Assembly: GCA_013350335.1 (NCBI GenBank)
Contig: CM023539.1
Span: 37,682,631-37,746,630 of the forward strand
Direction of reading: 5' to 3'
DNA length: 64,000 nt
DNA from: Chimonanthus salicifolius
Lineage: Eukaryota; Streptophyta; Magnoliopsida; Laurales; Calycanthaceae
Below, in pieces: positions 35,299 through 45,982 of the stretch. The notes under the pieces were generated by a model. That model was given only the letters and a program-made list of their open reading frames with translations. It was not told the origin of the DNA and did no database searches. Position numbers and translations under genes: made by a program. How positions within the stretch are numbered: position 1 is the first letter of the stretch; the number at the start of each line of letters is the position of its first letter.

Positions 35299-37074
35299 TT
35301 GTTTCTCTCATTACTGTTCATGTTTCAATGGGTAAGGATAGCAGGCCTCTCTACCCCTCTTAGGCCTCTCGACCCCTTTCCTCTCTTGGAAGATGACCCC
35401 ATCCGGCAAGCTTTGATGCTGGAGGAAACCCTTCTCTTCGACGACTGGTCGGATGAGGTAAAAATCAACTGCCTTGTCTCTACCATTCGGAACGGTGTAG
35501 AGATGCCTCTTGTAGCCTCAGAAGTCCTTGTTGCTGCGGCAAGGGAAAAAATCAGGTTTAAAAAAATGGAAGTCTTCCAAAAGAAGTTTAAGAAATGCGG
35601 AGACAGGGAAGAGCAGGTTGCTCTGATCGCAGAATACATCCGTAACAGAAAGCAAGATCGTTTCCCCCATTCGATCCTGGCGGAACTCCTCTTGCTTGGA
35701 GCTGACCGTGCTACTTTTCAGGTGAAGCAACTACACTCTCTTGGAGGGGCCTCCACTCCAACATCGCCCCCTTTCATCTTTGATCTCAAGGATTTCTATG
35801 CGGCTGACAAACAAAAGAAGATCCAAATCCTAGCTACAACAATCGCCTCCTCCAATGGCAACAATATCCCTTTAGATACGGACCCAGATCTCATCAAGCT
35901 GGCCCGTGCCAGTCTCATCGAGAACACCTCGTCCTCTTCTTCCTCTACTAGTGTGAGAGAAATTGAGGCAACCTCCAGCTCTGTAAACCAGGCGGTCTCT
36001 TCCTTTGGTGCTACTGTGCCTTGCACTCCCTCTTTCCCTTCGGCAAACTCTCCCAATCACATATCTGGTAAGCGGGTCCATCAACAGCCAATGGACCCAC
36101 AACATCCTTTTGCCGATTCTGATAAAACTTCCAACTCTGTTTCACGTAACCCATCCCCCACCTGTCCTACGCCCACAACCCTACTCCTACCACTCCTACT
36201 CCCACCAACCCTATTCCTTTCAACCCTACTGCCACCAACGCAACCCCCACTAGCCTCTTTACCACCATCCCGACCAATCCTAACCCCTGTCCTGCTTCGG
36301 TCATTCCTCAGCCAGGCTCCTCTACTAGCCATGCTCAGCTAGCAGCTAGCCTAAATGGGCATCTCTTTTCCAAAAGAAACCTGAACCATCCCTTAGCCTC
36401 AACTTTGTTGAATCCGGCTCTACCTCTCCCTTCATCACTGAATCCCTCCGGACGACATTATTGAAGGAGAAGACCTTTGGAAGTCTTTCCTTGTTGGGTA
36501 CTGCATTGGGAAGAAGCCTTATTACCCTCATCTACTGAATGGTGTCTTGAAACAATGGAATTCTCCTTTGGGCCTTCAAATTACCACTTTAGAAGATGGT
36601 TACTTCCTTTTCAAATTCAGCAATGAAGATGATTGTCTCCAGGTTCTTGAAAAAGGACCTTACTTCATTCATAGTAAGCCCCTTCTCCTAAAGCGATGGG
36701 ATCTCTCCTCAAATTTGGATAGAGAGGAACTTCATTCCCTCCCCCTATGGATCAAGCTCCCCAACCTGAATGGTGCTTTCAGGACCACCAAAAATCTGAG
36801 CAGAATTGCTAGCCTTATCGGTAACCCTCTGTTCATGGATTCCTCGATGGCAAAGGGAACCAACCTCGCACAGGCCCGGATGTGCGTTGAGATCAGTCCT
36901 ACTACCCAGCTACCAGAAATCCGCACCCTAATCACCCATCGTGGAACAATCTATCAGAGGGTGGAATATGACTGGAAACCAAAATCATGTCCCAATTGCA
37001 TCTCTTTCAACCACTCCATCAGCAATTGTCCAAAGTCTTCAAGCAAGCCTAAAACTACCTCATTAGAAAAATAG
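35299..37074 (+). pseudogene. LINE ORF1 (DUF4283 and CCHC knuckle)
   Basis: The first frame (35299-36342) holds a charged N-terminal region and then a Ser/Pro-rich linker that drifts into a low-complexity Pro/Leu tail after a frameshift. The second frame (36547-37074) holds a DUF4283 domain (KFSNEDDCLQVLEKGPYFI, LPLWIKLPNL) and one knuckle, CPNCISFNHSISNC, at the end. This is the usual ORF1 composition of plant L1 elements, where the protein binds element RNA. Frame breaks around 36200-36540 make it non-functional. Confidence 0.82.
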
Positions 37075-37430
37075 CCTACCACTAAAACCACAAAATCCAT
37101 CGTTCCTATGCATAAACTGCAGAGTTGTTAACCTTGAAGGGAAAGGGGGTGACTGGCCAATCAAGCCAAGAAAACCGAAGCACAATCATCGTATGAATGG
37201 TCAGCTGATAATTGGTACTCCCCAACCTGCACCTCTTATTAATCCGACCAATCAATTTTCGATCCTAGCCAATCTTCCATATGATGAAGTGCATTGTTCC
37301 TCTGCTGCGCTGGAAGTCGATCCCTCTGTTATTGTCAAGGCCAAATCCGCTTTTGAAGAACATTTTGTGGATGAAAATTGCCTTCAAATGATGGACACTC
37401 TTGTGGAGAATTATGCTTCGGCGAAGTTAG

Positions 37431-38190
37431 ATGTTGCCCAAGCTCCAGCTGTGCCTGTCGGCACACCCCCCCCCCACCCCACCCTCCTCTGATCATACAT
37501 CCTGGAATGTGAGAGGCCTTAATCGCCCTCTCATGCAGCTGGAGATCAAAGACTTGATCTCATCCTCGAAGCCTGACATCCTCTGTATTTTGGAGAGCCG
37601 GATTCGTGAAAACAACATCCACCTTCTTGCCAACAAGTTTCTTCCTCTGGATTGGCAATACACTACCAACATAGCCCACTGTTTGTCGGCTAGAATTTGG
37701 CTTGCCTGGCATGGCGAATTAAATGTGAGTATCGAGAACTCTTCTGATCAAGCAATTCTCTGCCGAGTTAAGCTTGCTGGCCTTATTTCGCCTCTGTTCA
37801 TTTGCTGCGTTTATGGGTCCAATGACCCCCAAACAAGGATTTCTCTCTGGGATAACATCTCTCTCTTATCGCATTCCATTCATTCGCCTTGCATTTTTAT
37901 TGGCGACTTCAACTGTGTGCGATTTGCAGAAGAAAAACGTGGAGGGGCTCCTCCTAATACACAGGCTATGGCACATTTCAACCATTGTATTGATCAAGCA
38001 AATCTGATTGACTTCTCCATCCATGGAGCTGGGTATTCCTGGTCTAACTCTGCTTTTGGTCACAGCAGAACTGAGACTAAATTAGATTGAATTCTGGTTA
38101 ACCAAGATTTCCTTAACCGCTTCAATTAATCATCGAGCAAGTATTTTGGCCCTGGGCTCTCTGATCACCATGGTATTCATCTCAGCATCC
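37431..38190 (+). pseudogene. LINE ORF2, endonuclease domain
   Basis: WNVRGLNRP at the start, LESRIRE, FIGDFNCV at about 37905 and SDHHGIHLS at about 38160 are the ordered motifs of an exonuclease-endonuclease-phosphatase fold of the apurinic type. This enzyme nicks the target in target-primed reverse transcription. A TGA at about 38088 interrupts the expected KLDR-IL segment where CGA would code Arg, and another stop follows at about 38127. The domain is otherwise well kept. Confidence 0.87.
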
Positions 38191-38396
38191 AAGACCATTA
38201 CCCCAAAGGTAAGCCCCCTTTTAGATTCATCAACTCCTGGTGCAATGAGAGTGATTTCTTTGAAATTATCAGTCAGTGCTGGCAATATCAAATTTCGACC
38301 ACCCCCATGTATAAACTTATCTGCAAGCTAGAGCATCTGAAGACTACTCTCACAAAGTGGCATCGCAGGAAGCCTAATTCCAAGTAGCGTATCAAT

Positions 38397-39680
38397 TTGG
38401 CTAGGGACTGTCTTTTGCAGGCCCAATCTCTTTTCGATTCTTATCAATCCCTCCCAAGCTTTGAAGCAGTTCAAGCTGCCAAAGATAAGTTGGGAGCAGC
38501 TTTGGATTGGGAACTCAACCTCCTTCAACAAAAATCGAGACTCCTGAAGTTGAATCTAAATGATATGGGTAGTAAATTTTTCCACAACTCTGTTAAAGTT
38601 AGACAGCATAGGAGCAACATTCAGAGTGTCCTTTGTGACGATGGAACCCAGTCTGATGATCCTTCCATTATTTCCAAGACTTTTGTTTAATACTTCACAG
38701 AACTTTTCAGTGGCACTCCTATTCCTTTGTTTGGCACTCTTAACCAGCCAAATGGTAGTTCGGATTCTTCTAGGCACTGAAATCCAATCCTTTTCTGGTG
38801 GCATCTTCGACATTATAGAAAAATTGCATGGTAACGACTCTGAGTTGTTAAATTCTCCTATTGCTCCTACTGAGATCCGGATTGTGGTATTTAATTTGAA
38901 TCCTTTGAAGGCCCTTGGACCAAATGGTTTCAATCTTCTTTTCTTTCAAAAATGTTGGGATATCATAGGCAGCGATGTTACTTTGGCCATCACTGTTTTC
39001 TTCGCCTCTTCTAGGCTTCTCAAGCAAGTCAAGGCCTCCTTTCTGGTTCTAATCCCCAAGACCAATGCTGTTTTCAAGCTTGAGCACTACAAACCAATTG
39101 CATTGTCTAACGAAGTATAAAAGATGATTTCACGGGTCCTTGTGAATAGGCTGAAACCACACCTTGCTGGGCTGATAAGCTGTAATCCAATCTACATTCA
39201 TCCTGGGCCACAATATCTCCGATAACATTATGCTGTCTCATGATCTCCTCCGAGGTATCCACCTGGATCATGGGCCTCCCCGCATGTGTATTAAGATCGA
39301 CCTGCGCAAGGCTTTCGACAGTGTGAAATTGGATTGCCTTCTCCTCATCCTCCATCAAATGAAGTTCAATGATACTTGGCTCTCTTGGATTAAGGAATGC
39401 ATCTCCAACCCTGCTTTCTCAGTTTTGATCAATGGTACCCCTAGGGTTTTTTTCAGAGTTCTGTGGGATTGAGCCAAGGGGATCCCTCATCCCTCTCATT
39501 TTCTGCGTTGTGATGGAGAGGCTTTCTTGTGGTATCAACAGGCGTGTTATGGATGGGTCTATGTCCTGCCCTTTCACTAAAGGCAACACCACTATTTCTC
39601 ACCTCCTTTTTGCCGATGATTTGATGCTCTTCTGTGCGGCTGACCTTGCTTCGACTACTGGCCTTAAGTAGCTACTGGAT
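38397..39680 (+). pseudogene. LINE ORF2, reverse transcriptase domain
   Basis: Ordered RT motifs are present in shifting frames: KALGPNGFNLLFFQKCW, LIPKTNAVFKLEHYKPIAL (about 39050-39110), IDLRKAFDSV with a catalytic Asp (about 39295), PRGSLIPLIFCVVMERL, and HLLFADDLMLF with the active-site Asp pair (about 39600-39630). Stops near 39118 and 39475, and indels around 39180-39230 and 39430, break the frame. Confidence 0.87.
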
Positions 39681-39919
39681 GACTTTTGTGCTTTCTCTGG
39701 GCTTTCTATAAATCTGACTAAGAGCCAGATTATTTTCTCTAGTTCTACTACAGTCAAATCTGACATTTGCCATGTCCTTGGTATACCCCAGGCTTCCTTG
39801 CCTATAATGTACTTGGGTCTATCTCTTTTCTCCTAACCTCTGACTGCTCCAAGTTGCTTCTCATGGTCTAGAACAGGTTGGGTAGCTAGAAGAGCAATTG
39901 CCTCTCTTATGCCGGCCGT

Positions 39920-41300
39920 TTGGAGCTTCTAAAATCTACTATAAATGGAATGCATATCTACTGGGCTCATTCTTTCCTCCTACCTGTGGCAGTTTCTCTC
40001 CAGATTGAAAAAACCATGCGGTTTTTCCTTTGGGGGGATCATTCGAAGAAGACTATGCATACTGTTGCTTTGGAGAAAATTTGTAGTCCCAAAGCCAAGG
40101 GTGGTCTTGGTCTTCGGCGCATTAGGAAAATCAACCTCGCTTGTCTCATGAAGCACTCTTGGAACATCGCCTCGGGAAAAGATAGTCTTTGGTTGAAATG
40201 GATTCATGAAAAGTACATCAGAAACAAGAACTATTGGGAGATTAGACCAAAAAATACGGCATCTTGGGCTTGGCGGTCTATTTTGGCTGCTAGAGACCTT
40301 GTTAGAGCAAACATTGTCTTTACCGTTGGTGATGGCTGTAAGACCAGATTTTGGTTGGATCCCTTGATCAGCCTGGGTACCCATCTCGTGAATATGATTG
40401 GTAATCGTCAAATTTATACCATGGGTCTGAATAGGAATTGCACTATTGACCATTTCATTTGTAATGGGAATTGGTCTCTGCCTGCTGCGACCTCCCACTC
40501 TTTCGTTAGCCTCTGGCATTCAATTACCTCTATCAAGCTTCCTCTAGCTAGTATTAAGGACCAGATTCTTTGGGTTGCAGACCATAGGGGAGTTTTCTCC
40601 ACTTTGTCTGCGATTGATGCTTCTTTCCCGGTCCACAACAATCCCACCTGGATTAGCAATACTTGGTTCTCTGGTTGTATCAACAAGCACTCCTTCACTG
40701 CTTTGTTGCTCTTCAATTCTGGTTTCAAGTCCAAGCAGAGGCTGATCAGGTGTGGTATCATCTGTGACGAGCTATGCACCTTGTGTTACTCTGCCACTGA
40801 GACTTCTTCCCACTTTCTTATCTACTCCTTTGTCCTATCCATGTGGGACTACATCATGAACAAATTTGGGCACCTGAGACATTCTAATAATATTTGGGAT
40901 GATCATAATGCTCTCATTGCCTCCAAGAATTGTCGTCTCGAAAAGCTTGCTGCCAATCTTACCCTTCCCACCGTCATTTGGCACTCCTGGCATGAAAGAA
41001 ACCTTCACATATTCCAGAACTGCTGCAGACCTGCCTCTGGAGTTTGCTCGGGTATCCTTCATTATATTCGGGACAGGTTTACTTCCTCCTATCCAACGAC
41101 GACCTCAGAAAGGCGAATGGTTCTTTCCTCGCCTCTTGGGATCTTCCTCTTACATCAAGTGCTCCTGCTCATCGCCCATCTATTGGTACCTCCATCAGCA
41201 TTGACCCTGCTGCTAGTTGCCTCCTCATCGACCTCTTCATTGTGGATGGCCACACCATCCTTGGTGCGTCTTTGGTCAGTAATTCTTCTCAGGGACTGAT
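39920..41300 (+). pseudogene. LINE ORF2, thumb and zf-RVT region
   Basis: A 459-codon frame continues ORF2. It has FFLWGDHSKKTMHTVALEKIC, PKAKGGLGLRRI, WRSILAARDLV, the WI-NTWFSGCINKHSF type segment and a zf-RVT pattern with CGIICDELCTLC and ETSSHFLI. These match the C-terminal part of plant L1 ORF2. The reading frame probably drifts after about 41090, and the last segment to about 41405 is read in another frame. Confidence 0.82.
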
Positions 41301-42239
41301 TGCTTGGCCTACCGATAACGGCGATATTATATCGAAAATCCTGGATGCTACCCAAATTTGCCTGCGCAGATTGTTGTCCCTCAATGTTGCTGTGGATAAC
41401 CTTTAGATCGATTGTCCGGATTCATTGAGGCTTATCTCTCAACGCTGCCTTGTTGCATGGAATTACAGATGTCTCATTCTTACTATCCATGCCTTCTTGG
41501 ACTGTTTTTGTTGTAAGTCCATCACCCAACCTGACCCAATCCAATAGGCTTGCCTTTGGAACTGGGTGAATCTCCATAAGCACCATCATTTTGTTTTCTC
41601 TGGTATTTTTCAAGGCTGGGAACCACCAGTGACATACCATCTGGTTTTGCTGCCTTTGTTGGGTTGGGTTATTTTTCTAATCTTTGCCCTTCTATATTCT
41701 TTCTCCTGGCTTCTGTCCAGATTTTTTGTTTTCTTCCTGGGCTATGACCCAGTATAAAAATTTATACACTCCTTTTTTTTGGTTACTTGCCTGGCTCGGG
41801 TTGTGGGTCTCCATTGTATATTTTGGGCTTCCCCCTTGAATGTTATCTTACTAACCTTTCATTCCAAAAAAAAAAAAAAACACAGATATATGTTTCGTTG
41901 AGAGATTTTTAAAAAATCATTCGAATTACATCAATTAAATAGTATTTTAATTTCTTTTGTCATTTTTTAAAATAATTGAAGTTTAAAATTTTTATATTGA
42001 TTGAAAAAGTATATACTTAAATATGAGTCGCATAATGAGTCACTCTGAATATACCATTCAAATTATTTTTTAATAATTCAAATTTTAATCACTTCAGATT
42101 AACTTTTATTATCAAAACATTTTGCCTTTAAAAATATATAGAGCTCACAAAAACATTATTTTCTAATGGTAATATGTTTGCGAATGCATTGATTTGACCA
42201 GTCAAGTCATGTGTTTTGAGCTTTTTAGATATTTATTAT

Positions 42240-43706
42240 TGTTGCCCAAAAATTGACCCTAGAGGGGGGGTGAATTGGGTCAATGCAAACTTTTTGGGTT
42301 TTCTTTAATTTCACAATTTAAGAAAAATAAGATGCAAACAAGTAGTAAATAAATGCCAAAATATAAAAGAGGAGATGAGAAGAGATGGAGAGATTGAACC
42401 CGAGATTTTTACGAGATTCGGCGTTCTTGCCTACGTCCTCGCCTCAAGTACACCACTTGAGGATTGAATACACTAAACTTCTCCTTCAAGGGTGGAGAAG
42501 AAACCTATTACACAGCTTGAAGGTGAAGACACCCTTCTCCTTCACAAGGGTTACACCAACTCTTCTCAAACTTCATCTCTCAAGGAATTATAAAAGATTA
42601 CAATGTAAAGCTTAGGAATAACTCTCAAATGTTTACAAATCTAGTTTTCTAAGAGTTACTCAAAGAGTTGAACTGAAATGGCTCAAGGTAAGATTGCAAG
42701 AGATGGATTTTGAGCTAGAGTATGCTTGAGATTTGATTTCAATGGATTTCTCTTGATTTCAAGTGATTTAGCAGCCCATTTACTCATAAAAGCTTGGTTT
42801 TATAATTTTGTCATATTTAGAACCGTTGCCAAGCATTAAATGAAGCAAGGGGCCGTTGGAGGGAGCATTTATTGTTCAAAAAATATTACCGTTTCGCGAT
42901 TCAGTCGACTGAAGTGAATATTCAGTCGACTGAAAATGCCCCGAAACACAAACAATTTATCTGTGAATAATTCAGTCGGCTGAATCTGAGAATTTAGTCG
43001 ACTGAAATTGCAAGTCATGAAAATTCTGATTTTCAGTCGGCTGAAACATCATTTCAGTCGACTGAAATGCCTATACTGTGAACATTTAGTATTTCAGTCG
43101 GCTGAACCTTCATTTCAGTCGACTGAAATCACTCTCCACTGAAAATACAGTATTTCGGTAGGCTGAAAACTTGATTGAGTCGACTGAAATCTCGTCTCCC
43201 CATAATCCATTGATTTAGTCGACTGAAACTTCAAGTTCAGTCGACTGAAATGACCTTAATGATGTTTTGTGTAGTTTTGGCTTCATTTTGGTCATTTCAA
43301 ACACATAGGTCTTGGGGACTTAATCTTATCCTAGGATTCCATTTAGATGCATAAGATAAAGCTTGGTTTTCCTAGGGTCCACTAGAAGGTGACTTGATCC
43401 ATGGTGTTCAACAATTGAGTAACTTTACATTTTGTTCTTAATACTCATGACCAAAACTAAGAACCCACGTTTGATCTTCAATCTTCAATCTTCAATACTT
43501 GTATCATTTGCCATTTGAACTTCAAAGATTGATAAGTCATCCGATCTCTTGTATTGATCTTCAATGATCTTGCCCTTCTTTCTTCTTTGTAAATGTGATA
43601 CCTGTCTCATTGAGTAATATTATTTGAAATATTAAATATCACACTTTAATGGTTTGTGGTCATCAAAATATCCATATATCCTTGGGTTGAAACCTTGGGG
43701 TTAACA
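42240..43706 (-). repeat. SIRE-like 3' LTR, 1467 bp
   Basis: Plus-strand edges are TGTTGCCC and GGTTAACA; read on the minus strand the LTR begins TGTTAACC directly after the polypurine tract. The plus-strand left end carries CTAGAGGGGGGGTGAATTGGG and, further in, TTTTTACGAGATTCGGC and CCTCAAGTACACCACTTGAGG. The same features in the same order occur in the solo LTR at 52085-57616. Confidence 0.85.
42900..43249. repeat. array of 14-bp palindromes in the SIRE LTR
   Basis: About twelve copies of TTCAGTCGACTGAA or its TTCAGTCGGCTGAA variant, arranged as pairs with about 9-15 bp between members and longer gaps between pairs. The first base of the array is 42900 and the last 43249. Confidence 0.92.
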
Positions 43707-43720
43707 ATCTCCCCCTTTTT
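43707..43720 (-). other. SIRE polypurine tract
   Basis: On the minus strand TCATCAAAAAGGGGGAGAT is followed at once by the LTR start TGTTAACC. This is the characteristic plus-strand primer context of SIRE-type elements. Confidence 0.88.
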
Positions 43721-44140
43721 GATGATGACAAACCATTGCATACAAATCATAAATAAAGGATACACAATTTGTGATCCTCCCCCTTACTTCATGCATAGAA
43801 ACAAATTTTCCATTTTTTTCAAGGTATTTTTCAAATGATAAGTATTCTCCCCCTTTCTTCATGAATGTATTTCTAATAAAATAAATGCATCATATCCATC
43901 ATTACACAATCAATAAGTGCATCAAATCCATCATTACAAAATCTACTCAACTATATTAAGATATGTAAATAAAAATCATAATAAAAACAAACATTTGTAC
44001 AAGTAATATGAACCCATTAAATTTGATTAAGTCAAGGACTTTACAAAGGTTAGAACTTAGTGGGTCATTTACAAAATTGCAAGTGCAATCTTTGATATTT
44101 CTCCCCCTTTGGCATCATCAAAAGGAGAAGAGGGTAAGTG

Positions 44141-45299
44141 TCACTCGAGGCCAAGATGGGCCATGAGATGGCTTAATTGAAGGTGCACCGGATCAGTGTC
44201 ATCGCGAGAGGCATCAAGTCGGCCTTTAACAAATTCACGAATACTCTCACATTGAGTGCGGAGAAGGTCGACATTTACCCCTATCTCTGCAACGTCAATG
44301 CAGAGAGATTCAATGGCAGCAAAAACACGCTGAATGTCCTCATTGGAGCTAGAGGGGCCACCAGAGGGATGAGGAGAGTCAGGCATGCCGATATCCTGAT
44401 CATGATAGGATTGCTCCTCTGCGGCTTGCTCAGGTGGTTGGATTTTCTTCAACCTTGCAGGAGTGGGTTCCCAAGAATTGCCAACAAGCCTATACCCCAT
44501 ATTTTAAGGGTATGATCACAATAAACATCATTGGCAGCACCAATTTCTTCTAAATCTCGTGGGCAGCGGATGTTGAAATGTTCAAATAGGAATGAAATGA
44601 GTTTTCCATAAGGCAGAGTCTTCTTGCACTTTTGGCAATCTCTCATGAAGCATATGATGAGGTAGGGAAGATTAACTAAGTGATGTTGAATAAGGGCCCA
44701 AATGAGATAAACATAAAAATAGATGACATGATTATAGGACCCAGACCGCAGGAAGAATATTGTGGCAAATAATATGATGAATCAGCAGGGCTTCTAATGA
44801 GAGTTGGGATGCAATCGGCTGAAAGGGTTCAACAATATCATTTCGTTCACAAATTAATTTGAGGGCCTCTATAGTATCAAAACCATCAATCCAAATATTA
44901 GTTTTATACATTGTAGGACCATCGGAGGGGGCTTGAATAATGGTTCCTAAATCCTCTCGGTTGAAAGAAAAAGGAGTGCCACTCACTGAGAGAAAAGGAG
45001 GATTCAAGGGATTTGCTTTGAGAGAAAAATTTGCATAAAATTGTTTTACCAGTGTAGGATAGGAGGGGTGAACTGATTTCGATAAAAGGGATCCATCCTT
45101 AATAGTCAAAATGTGCTCTAAATGGAAATTGGTTTGCAAATTGATCAAAAAAAAGAGAGAGAAATGACTTTACCGAAAACCACTTTGCGAAACATGAAAT
45201 GCAGAATGTAAGCGCTTTCCGCATCTTGTGAGACGAAGTGAAGACGAGTGTCACTCCTCCTTTTCGACCGTCGTTCGGTCTCAGCCGTTTGGGTGCCAT
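44141..45299 (-). pseudogene. extra ORF after pol, putative plant transposon protein
   Basis: Minus-strand frames 45299-45099, 45148-44732, 44646-44449 and 44500-44141 join into one protein if an indel in a run of A near 45150 and a few later breaks are allowed. It starts MAPKRLRP. The middle has VKQFYANFSL, a GTPFSFNREDLGTII segment and LIHHIICHNILP; then KTLPYGKLISFLFEHFN; then an acidic Ser/Pro-rich and coiled C-terminus. These match what I know as the plant retrotransposon-associated domain often called putative plant transposon protein. The position downstream of pol is where SIRE elements carry an env-like ORF. There is no evident signal peptide or membrane anchor, so I do not call it an envelope. 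Confidence 0.7.
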
Positions 45300-45586
45300 T
45301 GCGGAGACTGAGGGAGGAAGGAGTGGAAAGAGGTGATGTGGAGTAAGGTTAGGGAGGATTAGGGTGAAATGACGGGAGGAAGAAGAGAGCCGAACAAGAA
45401 AAAAAATGAAAAACGGACGGTAAAAAAAATGAAGGAGTAAAAGAAAAACGGAGAGAAGCAGGGAAGAAGAGAGAGATCGAGCGAAAGAGGGAAAAGGAAA
45501 GGGGATTTTTACGGATAGAGGAAGAGGGAAAGAGACTTGACGAAAAAGAGGGTTAAAACGAGGGTTAAAAGAACTTACCCGTGTGT

Positions 45587-45951
45587 TTCAGTCGACTGAA
45601 ACTTATGTTCAATCGGCTAAAAAAGGGTGTCGAGAGGAGACAGTGAATCAGAGAGAAACTCAGTCGGCTGAAAAATGAGTAACTGCGTGGTTCAGTCGGC
45701 TGAAAATTATTTTAAGGCGGTTGAAAAATGGGAATCGCTGGGTTCAGTCGGCTGAAAAGTATGTTCAGTCGACTGAAATATGTCACGTACAGCAGACAGT
45801 AAACAGAGGCAAAATCAGTCGGCTGAAAAATGGATAGCTTTATGGTACAGTCGGCTGAAAGGTATTTTCAGTCGGCTGAAAAATAAGGAAAAAAAATAGC
45901 CAGTGCATAGGAATATTTCAGTCGACTGAATATGAATATCAGTCGGCTGAA
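45587..45951. repeat. second array of 14-bp palindromes, between pol and the extra ORF
   Basis: About twelve copies of TTCAGTCGACTGAA, TTCAGTCGGCTGAA and degenerate forms, again partly in pairs about 10 bp apart. It lies in the transcribed internal region upstream of the extra ORF start at 45299. The G variant dominates here, the palindromic A variant in the LTR. Confidence 0.9.
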
Positions 45952-45982
45952 CGTGTCCGCCCTTTTTTTTTTTTTTTATAAT

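Larger units (their letters stand above)
35280..41877 (+). mobile_element. L1-type LINE, full-length or nearly so, decayed
   Basis: A 6.6-kb non-LTR element ends in a poly-A run at about 41866-41880 and is flanked by AAACACAGA (35271-35279 and 41878-41886). It interrupts block b at a site intact at 7541. It has a gag-like ORF1 with DUF4283 and a zinc knuckle, and an ORF2 with N-terminal apurinic endonuclease, reverse transcriptase and C-terminal zf-RVT. Many stops look like CGA-to-TGA or CAG-to-TAG changes, as expected after methylated-cytosine decay. Confidence 0.9.
35050..42239. repeat. duplicated block b, second copy, interrupted by a LINE
   Basis: 35050-35279 and 41887-42239 together match 7335-7870. 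The copy ends at 42239, where the SIRE LTR begins. Confidence 0.88.

Noticed and set aside
42900..43249. CRISPR-like look of short repeats with similar spacing
   Set aside because: The genome is a plant, the repeats are degenerate palindromes in pairs with unequal gaps, and they lie in an LTR.
44177..44515. 112-codon plus-strand ORF
   Set aside because: It is the reverse shadow of the extra ORF of the SIRE-like element.
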